NCBI RefSeq assembly: GCF_000739775.1 | Contig: NZ_BBJH01000029.1 | Coordinates: 62,001 to 126,000 of the forward strand | DNA: 64,000 bases | Direction of reading: 5' to 3' | DNA from: Paraburkholderia heleia NBRC 101817 | GTDB lineage: Bacteria; Pseudomonadota; Gammaproteobacteria; Burkholderiales; Burkholderiaceae | In this document: piece by piece, positions 43,557 through 51,048 of the stretch | How positions within the stretch are numbered: the stretch's first letter is position 1 | How the letters are laid out: every line of letters starts with the position of its first letter | Made by a program: the position numbers and the translations under genes | The notes under the pieces: model-generated | The model's input: the letters and a program-made list of their open reading frames with translations, nothing else | Told to the model about the DNA's origin: nothing | Database searches by the model: none

Positions 43557-43934
43557 GGCGAAAAGGTGCGGCGAAGCGTGTCACATCAAAAGAGCAATGC
43601 CGGCGATTGTACGCATTCGCGCATGGCGCGGACATTCCGGGCAGCCGCAGTGCGATGGAGTACGAGGCGATTTGCGCGACGCTGCGCCGCTCGCCCAACG
43701 TGAAAGCGTTTGGCGAGGACAGCGCACCGGGTTGACTGTGCGGGGCGTCGGGTCGATGCCGGCTGGCCAGGGCCTGTGATTGGGCCTGTGATTGTCGCGG
43801 ACAGCCCCCAAGTCGGGGAAGCGCCCCTGGCTGCGCGTTCTGGCATGCGACAATGGGCGTTCGAACCAGAACACGAGGACGTCGCCAAGCGGCCGTGACC
43901 GGCCGGCGCGCGACGCGAACCGCATCGCTGACCC
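43557..43934. other. Intergenic region with a 12-bp tandem repeat
   Basis: This 378-base divergent region lies between the AGE-family gene and the Ala-rich protein gene. It contains two perfect tandem copies of GGGCCTGTGATT (43770-43793). TTGACT at 43732-43737 resembles a -35 box but has no -10 at the right distance. I see no credible gene in it. Confidence 0.45.
43770..43793. repeat. Two perfect tandem copies of a 12-bp unit
   Basis: GGGCCTGTGATT occurs at 43770-43781 and again at 43782-43793. Two copies could be simple slippage or paired binding sites about one helical turn apart. Confidence 0.6.
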
Positions 43935-44858
43935 ATGGCTGATTACGCAGATACCGCATCCTCTTCGCATCCCGAACACAACGCGCCGTGGCAGCCCCGC
44001 GCGACGTCTGCGTCGTCCGACGTTACTGAATCGCCGCTTGCTGTCGAATCCGATGTGCCACACGCGCCTGTCGGCGAGGCACTCGCTGCTGTTGCCGAAG
44101 CGGATGCCGCCGTGCGCCAGGGCACGCTGAGCGGCTTTGAAAGCCCCGAGCCGGCTCAGGCGGCGGCCGCGCCCGCCGACGAGGCCGGCGCGGCCAGTTC
44201 CGTTGCGGGTGCAACGACAGCGCGCCGCGCGCCGCGGGCGAAACGTGCTGCGGCTCCTGCCTTCGCCGAAGCGGCGGAGCCGGGCGTCGGAGCGGTGCAG
44301 GAGCCGGCTGCCGCCGCCTTGATCGCCGAGCCGTCGTTTGCCGCCGGCCCGGCTGAGCGCGTGGAACCCACCGGGTTCGCGTCGGAAGTGACGCAGGCAG
44401 CCTCCGAACCGGATGCGCTCACGCAGCGCTTCGACGCGCTCCAGGGCGCGCTCGCCGAGCAGCGCCGCATGGCGCTCGCTTCGTCGCGGCATCAAAAGTG
44501 GGTGCTTGCCGCCGCGTCGGCGGCGGTGCTCGCATCGGTCGGTTTCGGGATTGCGCAGTCGGTGCGGCTCGACAGCCTCGCAAACGAATCCCGCGCCGAT
44601 GAGGCGCGCCTCGAGCAGTTCATCCTGAAGCAGCAGTCCGCGCTCGACGACCTTTCGCAGCGCGTTGCCGCGCAAACCGCAGCGGCCTCCGCGGCAGCGG
44701 CGGCCGCTGCCGCTGCTGCGGAAACCCCAGCGGCGCCCCCCGTGCGCGTGCCGTCCCGGGCGGCGCCGGCCAAGGCATCGCCCGCCCCCGCGCACCGTAC
44801 GGCGGCGCATGCCACGCGCGCGGCTCACGCGAAAAGCGTCCAGAAAGCCATGCGCTGA
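43935..44858 (+). CDS. Ala-rich single-pass membrane protein of unknown function
   Basis: This is a 307-residue protein. Residues 1-160 are low-complexity Ala/Glu/Pro. One transmembrane helix lies near 185-207 (WVLAAASAAVLASVGFGIA). A short predicted coiled coil follows (LANESRADEARLEQFILKQQ), then a run of Ala (AAAAAAAAAAE) and a basic Ala/Pro/His tail. The layout, with an acidic cytoplasmic part, one helix and a basic outer tail, resembles cell-envelope linkers but matches no family I know. The ATG at 43935 fits the composition, and no strong Shine-Dalgarno is visible. Confidence 0.6.
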   Translation: MADYADTASSSHPEHNAPWQPRATSASSDVTESPLAVESDVPHAPVGEALAAVAEADAAVRQGTLSGFESPEPAQAAAAPADEAGAASSVAGATTARRAPRAKRAAAPAFAEAAEPGVGAVQEPAAAALIAEPSFAAGPAERVEPTGFASEVTQAASEPDALTQRFDALQGALAEQRRMALASSRHQKWVLAAASAAVLASVGFGIAQSVRLDSLANESRADEARLEQFILKQQSALDDLSQRVAAQTAAASAAAAAAAAAAETPAAPPVRVPSRAAPAKASPAPAHRTAAHATRAAHAKSVQKAMR

Positions 44859-44898
44859 CCGGCTTCGGCTCGCGATCCCGCCCCTGTATCCGAAATCC

Positions 44899-44926
44899 CG
44901 ATGCGTTGTTTTGTTGCAACGCATCG
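44899..44926 (+). terminator. Hairpin after the Ala-rich protein gene
   Basis: CGATGCGTTG (44899-44908) and CAACGCATCG (44917-44926) form a 10-bp perfect stem with an 8-base T-rich loop, 41 bases after the stop codon. No T-tail follows. Confidence 0.45.
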
Positions 44927-44993
44927 AATGCGTGCGACCCCGTGCGGCAGCGCGTCGCAGTTTTTTTGCTGCGCTGCACTAGCGTTGCCCTGG

Positions 44994-45032
44994 GGGAAAC
45001 CCTATAATTCGTTCTGTCTTAGGGAAAACCCT
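44994..45032 (+). promoter_or_regulatory. TATAAT -10 box between two GGGAAA(A)CCCT elements
   Basis: GGGAAACCCT (44994-45003) and AGGGAAAACCCT (45021-45032) flank a perfect TATAAT (45003-45008). The second element is a perfect-armed palindrome (AGGG/CCCT). The arrangement suggests regulator or growth control of the 51-residue protein gene that starts at 45059. No standard -35 lies 17 bases upstream. Confidence 0.6.
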
Positions 45033-45058
45033 GAACTGCAGCCTAACTGGGAGTCGCC

Positions 45059-45214
45059 ATGAGCTTCATCTTTGCCCTGTTCCAAAAGGTCAGCGATCTC
45101 TTCGCGTCGCCGTATCTGCCGATGGATTCGGAATATTCGTACGAAGCGCGTCACCGCGAAGCCGAGCGCGTTCGCCGCTCGCACTACATGCCGTTCGGCA
45201 TGCCGCGTGACTGA
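45059..45214 (+). CDS. 51-residue small protein, possibly DUF3563-like
   Basis: This is a short gene of 51 codons plus stop. The protein starts with a hydrophobic helix (MSFIFALFQKVSDLFASP), continues with YLPMDSEYSYEARHREAERV and ends in RRSHYMPFGMPRD. GGGAG lies just upstream of the ATG, a perfect TATAAT precedes the leader, and a 16-bp hairpin follows, so it looks like a real independent transcription unit. The pattern of a hydrophobic head, a YL segment and an acidic-basic helix resembles the DUF3563 small proteins common in Burkholderiales, but I cannot confirm membership. Function unknown. Confidence 0.7.
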   Translation: MSFIFALFQKVSDLFASPYLPMDSEYSYEARHREAERVRRSHYMPFGMPRD

Positions 45215-45284
45215 TCGAAGCTGAAGCGCTTCGGGCGGCGCGCGCCGCCCAACGCGCTTCTCCGGTCGGACCGCCAGGTCTTCG

Positions 45285-45320
45285 AGCAAGGCCGGCTCTC
45301 GCAAGAGAGCCGGCCTTGCT
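45285..45320 (+). terminator. 16-bp perfect hairpin with GCAA tetraloop
   Basis: The arms 45285-45300 and 45305-45320 (starting AGCAAGGCCGG) pair without mismatch around the loop GCAA, a GNRA tetraloop. It lies 70 bases after the small-protein stop. The tail TGCGTTATGG is T-poor, so it may be an RNA-stabilising 3' hairpin as well as a terminator. Confidence 0.7.
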
Positions 45321-45429
45321 TGCGTTATGGGGCTGTTGCACGGCGAAGTCGCTTCGTCTGGCGTGACGGCGAGCGAGCGCGGCTCGTGTCATAGTAATGC
45401 CGCACTGAAATCGCTACGCCTCTCACCCC

Positions 45430-46044
45430 ATGTCCAATACCTACTTCTACGACCCCGCCCAGGGCCATGGCCTGCCGCACGATCCGTTCAAGGCGATCGT
45501 CGCGCCACGCGTGATCGGCTGGATCTCCAGCCGCGCAAAAAACGGCGCGCTCAATCTCGCGCCCTACAGTTTCTTCGGCGCGTTCGCCACGTTTCCGCCG
45601 ATCATCGGGTTCTGCAGCGAAGGCCGCAAGGACAGCATCAGCAACATCGAAGAGACCGGTGAGTTCGTCTGGAATCTCACGTCGAAGGCGCTGGCGCCGC
45701 AGATGAACCGCACCTCCGCGCCGGTCGCCGCCGACGTCGACGAATTCGCGCTCGCAGGCCTCACGGCCGCGCCGGGCCGCAGCGTGGCGGTGCCGCACGT
45801 GGCGCAGTCGCCGGCCGCGCTCGAATGCAAGCTGCTGAAGGTCGTGCGGCTCAACACACTGGACGGCGCGCCCATGGACAACTGGCTCGCGCTGGGGCAG
45901 GTGGTGGGTGTGCACATCCGCGAGGAATTTCTGAAGGACGGCCTGTTCGACACACACGCCGCCCAGCCCGTCATGCGCGCGGGTTATCGCGCCGACTACG
46001 CGCAAATCGGCGAGATGTTCCAGATGGTGCGGCCGAGCGCGTAG
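45430..46044 (+). CDS. Flavin reductase-like FMN-binding protein
   Basis: This 204-residue protein has the flavin reductase-like split-barrel domain: PRVIGWISSRAKNGALNLAP, then YSFFGAFATFPPIIGFCSEG and SISNIEETGEFVWNL are the conserved FMN-binding stretches. Proteins of this kind reduce flavin with NAD(P)H or serve as the reductase of two-component oxygenases. No oxygenase partner is adjacent. The ATG at 45430 gives the usual family N-terminus. Confidence 0.85.
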   Translation: MSNTYFYDPAQGHGLPHDPFKAIVAPRVIGWISSRAKNGALNLAPYSFFGAFATFPPIIGFCSEGRKDSISNIEETGEFVWNLTSKALAPQMNRTSAPVAADVDEFALAGLTAAPGRSVAVPHVAQSPAALECKLLKVVRLNTLDGAPMDNWLALGQVVGVHIREEFLKDGLFDTHAAQPVMRAGYRADYAQIGEMFQMVRPSA

Positions 46045-46137
46045 GCCGCTGCGGGCGTGAGCAGGTCGCGGCGTTGCCGCGTCCAGCCCGCCCGCAGATA
46101 ATGGCCCGACAGCGCGAGGCGCGCAGGGAGGCAATCC

Positions 46138-46434
46138 ATGCAATCTCCGACGGGATCGGTAGTGGCGCTCAGTTCTGCCGCCTCGACGATGTTTTCGATC
46201 GGCCTCATCGCGCTCGGCTACTGGGGACTGCACGAGCCGACGGCCTGGCGTATCGGCGACCGGGTGGTCGTCGGCATCGCGCTCGTGGGCTTCGCCTGCC
46301 TTGGCAGCGTGCCCTGGCTCGCCACCTCGCCCGCGAAGCCCAACGACGAATCGCGTTTCCTGATGGCGCGCCGCGCCTTTCTCTGCGGCGCGGCTGCCGT
46401 GTGGGTGTCGATCGTGCTGTCGCTCGTGCTGTGA
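46138..46434 (+). CDS. Small membrane protein of unknown function
   Basis: This 98-residue protein has three hydrophobic segments at about 15-30, 42-62 and 80-97 (FSIGLIALGYWGLH; VVVGIALVGFACLGSVPWLA; FLCGAAAVWVSIVLSLVL). The ATG at 46138 has GGGAGG 6-7 bases upstream. It follows the flavin reductase gene by 93 bp and converges with the porin gene, 12 bp apart. I do not recognise a family. Confidence 0.6.
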   Translation: MQSPTGSVVALSSAASTMFSIGLIALGYWGLHEPTAWRIGDRVVVGIALVGFACLGSVPWLATSPAKPNDESRFLMARRAFLCGAAAVWVSIVLSLVL

Positions 46435-46446
46435 TCCGGCGCGCGA

Positions 46447-47619
46447 TCAGAAGCGGGCGCGCAACCCCACCGTGCCTACGACCTGATTGGCAGTCGTTGA
46501 CGCGCCGCCCGCCGTGTTGATGAACGCCACGTAGTTGTGCCCCGTGGCGTGCTGGTACATCGCCTCGCCGTAGAGGTCGGTGCGCTTCGAAAGGCGGTAC
46601 ACGACCTGTGCGTCCACCTGGTTCCACTTCGGATCGGCGCCGAAGGTCGTCGTGTTGCTCACGTGGCCATCCGTGAAGGTGTAGGCGAGACCGAGGCTCC
46701 ACGCCGGGTTCAGCTGATACTTCCCGTTCACTTCGTAGTTGTTGAAGCTCATGTCGCCGCGCTGCGAGCCGAACGAGCTGGTGCCCGTGTACTCGCTGCG
46801 CGTGAACACGAAGCCCGCCGTGGCCGGGCCGAACGTGTAGTTGATGCCGCCGCCGAACGAACGCAGACGGTCGGCGCCGAGCGCGAAGCCGCCCTTGCCG
46901 TTGGCCGTCGACTCCGCGAGGTCCACCGCGCCGGGGCTGCTCGCCGTCGCGCCCTGGGTGCCGTTCAGCTGCAGATAACCGGCGGCGATGGCGAGCGGCC
47001 CGTTGGTGTAGCTTGCGCCGAAGCTGTAGGCGCGATTCACGGCGAAGTCGGTGTTGTTCGAGAACGCATAGAGCGCGCCGAACTTCAGGCCGCTATACGT
47101 GTTGCTCGTGAACTTGACCGCGTTGTTCATGCGCAGCGAGTGGTTCAGGTTGTCGTTGTCGAACGGATGCGCGAAGCCCGTGTCGCCGAAGGTGCCCGCC
47201 GTGGCCGAAAGCGGCGCGACGAAGTCGACGAGCGAGTCGTACTGGCGGCCGAGCGTGAGCGAGCCGAACTGGTCGCTCGCGAGGCCCACGTAGGCCTGGC
47301 GGCCGAACATGCGGCCGTCCTGGCCGAGCTTGCCGTTCTGCACGTTGAAGCCGTTTTCGAGCACGAAGACCGCATGCAGGCCGCCGCCCAGGTCTTCGCT
47401 GCCGCGCACGCCGAAGCGGCTGCCGTTCACGTTGCCGCTCGTTGCCTGCCAGAGCGCGCCGGACGACTTGCCGCTCGCGACGTTGTTCGTGTACATGATG
47501 CCGGCGTCGATCAGGCCGTAGAGCGTGACCGAGCTTTGCGCGTGGGCGGCGGGCGCGGCGAGCGTGCCGAGGGCGCCGATCACGGCGGCAGCGGTGGTGA
47601 GCGAGAAGGTGTTCTTCAT
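46447..47619 (-). CDS. Outer-membrane porin, Burkholderia OmpC-like
   Basis: This 390-residue precursor has a signal peptide (residues 1-28, ending AAHAQ). The mature N-terminus SSVTLYGLIDAGIMYTNNV is the signature of Burkholderiales trimeric porins. The middle contains the conserved SRFGVRGSEDLGGGLHAVF and GRQAYVGLASDQFGSLTLGR. The protein ends in the aromatic GLRARF needed for barrel assembly. The ATG at 47619 has AGGAA upstream. It forms a 16-strand general diffusion channel. It is divergent from the penicillin-binding protein, with a tandem repeat array between them. Confidence 0.94.
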   Translation of the reverse strand: MKNTFSLTTAAAVIGALGTLAAPAAHAQSSVTLYGLIDAGIMYTNNVASGKSSGALWQATSGNVNGSRFGVRGSEDLGGGLHAVFVLENGFNVQNGKLGQDGRMFGRQAYVGLASDQFGSLTLGRQYDSLVDFVAPLSATAGTFGDTGFAHPFDNDNLNHSLRMNNAVKFTSNTYSGLKFGALYAFSNNTDFAVNRAYSFGASYTNGPLAIAAGYLQLNGTQGATASSPGAVDLAESTANGKGGFALGADRLRSFGGGINYTFGPATAGFVFTRSEYTGTSSFGSQRGDMSFNNYEVNGKYQLNPAWSLGLAYTFTDGHVSNTTTFGADPKWNQVDAQVVYRLSKRTDLYGEAMYQHATGHNYVAFINTAGGASTTANQVVGTVGLRARF

Positions 47620-47775
47620 TCGGGGTTCCTGTAGCGTTGTTGTTTCACGGCTTGTGCAAAAGCGGGTTTGCAACAGCGAAAGGAGTGTAGGGAGTGAAAG
47701 GCGCGGGAAAAACCGGCTGTGACTGGAGAGGATTCTTCCTCGATCTGGAAGGATGTTTTCATCTCCCTGTCATAA

Positions 47776-47811
47776 ATCGATTCAGGCATCGATTCAGGCA
47801 TCGATTCGGGC
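47776..47811. repeat. Three 12-bp direct repeats between porin and PBP genes
   Basis: ATCGATTCAGGC (47776-47787), ATCGATTCAGGC (47788-47799) and ATCGATTCGGGC (47800-47811) run head to tail, the third with one change. They sit in the 280-base divergent region, 157 bp before the porin start codon, and could bind a regulator cooperatively. An in-frame ATG at 47753 would place them inside the PBP gene, which I think unlikely. Confidence 0.7.
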
Positions 47812-47899
47812 GACCGGGAGCGTTGCGCCCGGCGCGAAGCAGGAGCGGCCTTGCGAGTTTGGTACGATTCACGCTTTGCCAGCCGACCCTACCTGCCGC

Positions 47900-50470
47900 G
47901 TGAAGCGTTACGTGCCGTTGATCCGCGATCGAATCGCGCTGTCGTTGTCCCGCCTGAAGCCCGCCGCAGCGCGGCTGGGCGGGTTTATTCGCCCGCTGGG
48001 GGCGCGTGCGCTCCATCATCTGCGGCATCCCACGCGGCGCGGCGTGCTCATGGCGATGGGCGCGTTGCCCGCGCTCGTCGTGCTCTACGTGCTCGTGCTG
48101 ATTCCGTTCACCCCGAGCATCGGCGACATCCGCAAGGCGCGGGTGGACGAACCGGCCCAGATTCTTTCCGCCGACGGCAAGGTGCTCGCCGAGTTCAAGC
48201 CCTCGAACCGCGAATGGGTGCCGCTCGCGCAGATCTCGCCGCACATGGTCGATGCGCTGATTTCCACCGAGGATCACCGCTTCTACGAGCACCACGGCAT
48301 CGACTTCAAGCGCACGGCGGGCGCGGCGCTGCACACGTTCTCGGGTGAGCGCCAGGGCGGCTCGACCATTACGCAGCAACTCGCGCGCAATCTCTATCCC
48401 GATGAAATCGGCCGCGCGCCCACGCTCACGCGCAAGATCAAGGAAGCAATCACGGCGTTCAAGATCGAGGCGGTGTACAGCAAGCAGCAGATTCTCGAGA
48501 CCTATCTGAACACGGTGCCGTTCCTCTACAACGCCTACGGCATCGAGATGGCGGCGCGCACTTACTTCGGCGTTTCGGCGGATCAGCTCGACATCCTGCA
48601 AGCCGCGACGCTCACCGGCATGCTCAAGGGCAATGCCTATTACAACCCCGTGATCAATCCCGAGCGCGCGCTCGCGCGGCGCAACACCGTGCTCGGCCAG
48701 ATGGTGAAGTACGGCAAGCTCAGCGAGGCGCAGTACGCCACGCTATCGAAGAAGCCGCTGCGCCTCGACTTCGAGCGCCAGACCGAGCCGCCCGGCCCCG
48801 CGCCGCACTTCGCGCTGCAACTGCGCAAGTGGCTGATTGCGTGGGCCGACCGCAACGACTACAACATCTATTCGGATGGCCTCGTGGTGCGCACCACGAT
48901 CGATTCGCGCCTCCAGCAGATGGCAAGCGCCGCGCTGCGCCAGCACACGAACCAGCTCCAGGGCATCGCCAACGGTGCATGGAGCGGACGCAACGGCTGT
49001 GTGGCCGGCAACGACCTGTTCGCGACCTTCATGCGCGAAACGCAGGACTACAAGAGCGCACGCGACGCAGGCGCGACCGACGCCGACGCGCTCAAGCAGC
49101 TCGCCGGCGACCGCGCCTTCATGCGCAACCTCTGCAAGAGCAAGACCGCGGTGGAGGCGGGCTTCCTTGCCATCGACCCGCGCAACGGGCAGATCAAGGC
49201 GTGGGTGGGCAGCCGAGACTTCACCGAGGAACCGTTCGACCACGTGCAGCAGGCGCGCCGTCAGCCGGGCTCGACGTTCAAGCCGTTCGTGTACGGCGCG
49301 GCCTACGCGGCCGGCGCGAAGCCGGGCGACACGTTCATCGACCAGCCCGTGGAGATCCCGCTGGCGGGCGGCGAAATCTGGAAGCCGACCGACGACGTGC
49401 CGCCGAGCAATCGCCCGATGACATTGCGCGACGCGATCGCGTTCTCGCGCAACCGCATCACCGCGCAACTCATGCAGACGGTAGGCCCGGACAAGGTCGC
49501 CCGGCTCGCGCGCGCGATGGGCGTGCGCGACAGCCAGCTCGACCCGGTGCCGTCGCTCGCGCTCGGCACGAGTCCGGTCACCTTGAAGGAGATGGTCTCC
49601 GCCTACAGCACCATCGCGAACGACGGCGAGTATCTCGAACCGCGCATGGTCACGAGTATCGAGGACCACAAGGGCAACGTGCTCGCGCAGTTCGGGAGCG
49701 CTTCGCCCGAGCGGGCGCTTTCGGCGGAGGCGGACCGCACGCTGCTCGACACGATGCGCGACGTCGTGAACCGCGGCACGGGCTCCGCCATCCGCACGCG
49801 CTTCGGCATTCGCGGCGACGTGGCGGGCAAGACCGGCACGACCCAGGGCAACACGGACGGCTGGTTCATCCTGATGGACCCGCAACTCGTGGCGGGCGCG
49901 TGGGTGGGCTTCGACGACGGCCGCGTGACGCTCGACGACTACTGGGGGCAGGGTGCGCGCAGCGCGCTGCCGATCGTCGGCGACTTCTTCCAGCGCGCGC
50001 TGCGCTCGCGCCTCGTCGATCCGCGTGCGCGCTTCGACACCGAAGTGACGCCGGGTGCGTTCGAAACCTTCCGCGAGAAGCTGCGCGCGTGGATGGACCA
50101 GCTATTCGGCAAGCACGAAGCGCCGCCACCGGCGTCGCCGGTGCGGCATGCGCCGCCGCCACGCGTGAGTGCCCCGGCACCTGCGTCTGTGCCTGCAGCG
50201 GCTTCGGAGGCTGGGGCATCGGCGCTTTCTGAGGCATCGGCGCCTTCTGCCGCTTCGGCGGCGGCCGCGGAAGCGGCCGCGCGCGCGATCATGGGTCTGC
50301 CGCCGATCATCGGGCCGTCCAGCGCGCCACCGGCGCCTGCCCCGCAGCCCTCGTATCCGGCACAGGCGCCGGCGCTTGCGCCGACCCCGACGCCCGACGA
50401 GGCGGACCCTGGCACGCCGGGTGCGAGCGCGAGCTACACGCCGCCGGTGGCGCAGCCGCAGGGACAATGA
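47900..50470 (+). CDS. Bifunctional penicillin-binding protein (class A, PBP1a-like)
   Basis: This inner-membrane protein of about 856 residues builds peptidoglycan. A basic cytoplasmic head is followed by one TM helix at about 55-75 (LPALVVLYVLVLIPF). The glycosyltransferase domain has the catalytic Glu in STEDHRFYEHHGIDFKR (near 123) and QGGSTITQQLARNLY. The transpeptidase has SxxK in PGSTFKPF (Ser near 457), SRN and KTG in GKTGTTQGN (near 643). Between the two lies an unusual insert with two Cys (RNGCVAGND, MRNLCKSK). The last 130 residues are an Ala/Pro/Ser-rich tail. The start is unsure: GTG 47900 (chosen), ATG 47753 or ATG 48050; none has a good Shine-Dalgarno. Confidence 0.9.
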   Translation: MKRYVPLIRDRIALSLSRLKPAAARLGGFIRPLGARALHHLRHPTRRGVLMAMGALPALVVLYVLVLIPFTPSIGDIRKARVDEPAQILSADGKVLAEFKPSNREWVPLAQISPHMVDALISTEDHRFYEHHGIDFKRTAGAALHTFSGERQGGSTITQQLARNLYPDEIGRAPTLTRKIKEAITAFKIEAVYSKQQILETYLNTVPFLYNAYGIEMAARTYFGVSADQLDILQAATLTGMLKGNAYYNPVINPERALARRNTVLGQMVKYGKLSEAQYATLSKKPLRLDFERQTEPPGPAPHFALQLRKWLIAWADRNDYNIYSDGLVVRTTIDSRLQQMASAALRQHTNQLQGIANGAWSGRNGCVAGNDLFATFMRETQDYKSARDAGATDADALKQLAGDRAFMRNLCKSKTAVEAGFLAIDPRNGQIKAWVGSRDFTEEPFDHVQQARRQPGSTFKPFVYGAAYAAGAKPGDTFIDQPVEIPLAGGEIWKPTDDVPPSNRPMTLRDAIAFSRNRITAQLMQTVGPDKVARLARAMGVRDSQLDPVPSLALGTSPVTLKEMVSAYSTIANDGEYLEPRMVTSIEDHKGNVLAQFGSASPERALSAEADRTLLDTMRDVVNRGTGSAIRTRFGIRGDVAGKTGTTQGNTDGWFILMDPQLVAGAWVGFDDGRVTLDDYWGQGARSALPIVGDFFQRALRSRLVDPRARFDTEVTPGAFETFREKLRAWMDQLFGKHEAPPPASPVRHAPPPRVSAPAPASVPAAASEAGASALSEASAPSAASAAAAEAAARAIMGLPPIIGPSSAPPAPAPQPSYPAQAPALAPTPTPDEADPGTPGASASYTPPVAQPQGQ

Positions 50471-50491
50471 GCGCGGTCTCGCACGGCCGGC

Positions 50492-50913
50492 TCAGCGGGT
50501 CGCGCGCGCTTCTCCCGTGCCCGTAGCGACGGGGCGCGCCGCGTGGCGCTCGCGCAGGTGGGCGAGCAACGCCCGGCGTACCGGCGCGTCGTAGTAGCGA
50601 TTGGCGGCCCACGCAAGCAGCACGACGCCCGGCACGAGCACCGCGGCGATGAGCCGGGACGGATGGCTCAGCGTGTGAGCGCGCGACACGAGGTCCTGCA
50701 CGATGAATCCGAGCGGCACATGAAGCACATAGATGCCGTACTCCCAATGACAAAGCCGCTCATGACGAAAAAGAGATCGATCGCCAGATGGCCGTGCTCG
50801 ATGTCACGCACGTGGCACAGCATGGGAAAGTGTACGAAGACGACCAGCAGCGCAGCAGCGCCGCGCAGGCCATCCAGCGTGGCGTATCTCGAACCCGGCT
50901 GGGTACCCTGCAT
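50492..50913 (-). pseudogene. Acyltransferase 3 (OafA/YrhL type) remnant with internal deletion
   Basis: The N-terminal part reads ATLDGLRGAAALLVVFVHF and HGHLAIDLFFVMSGFVIG, the classic start of membrane acyltransferases that modify surface glycans. Directly after SGFVIG, near 50745, the sequence jumps. In the next frame it continues as EYGIYVLHVPLGFIVQDLVS and NRYYDAPVRRALLA, the C-terminal helix region of the same family. About 250 residues are missing and the frame is broken, so no functional enzyme can be made. The original start (ATG at 50913 with AGGGGA upstream) and stop are still present. Confidence 0.8.
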
Positions 50914-51048
50914 GACTCGTTCCCCTTGCGATTTTCTTGTTGCTTGCGCCCGCAAGGGTATCTGCCCTTGGGGTAGGGGTGTGTTCGCTAACGAGCATAT
51001 CCAGGGAGCAAACCGGGCTCCACGATTTCCGCCGAAGCCTGCGCGTCG

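Noticed and set aside
44687..44726. Ala-codon run that resembles a microsatellite
   Set aside because: It encodes the Ala stretch of the membrane protein with mixed GCG/GCC/GCT codons, so it is coding low complexity and not a simple repeat.
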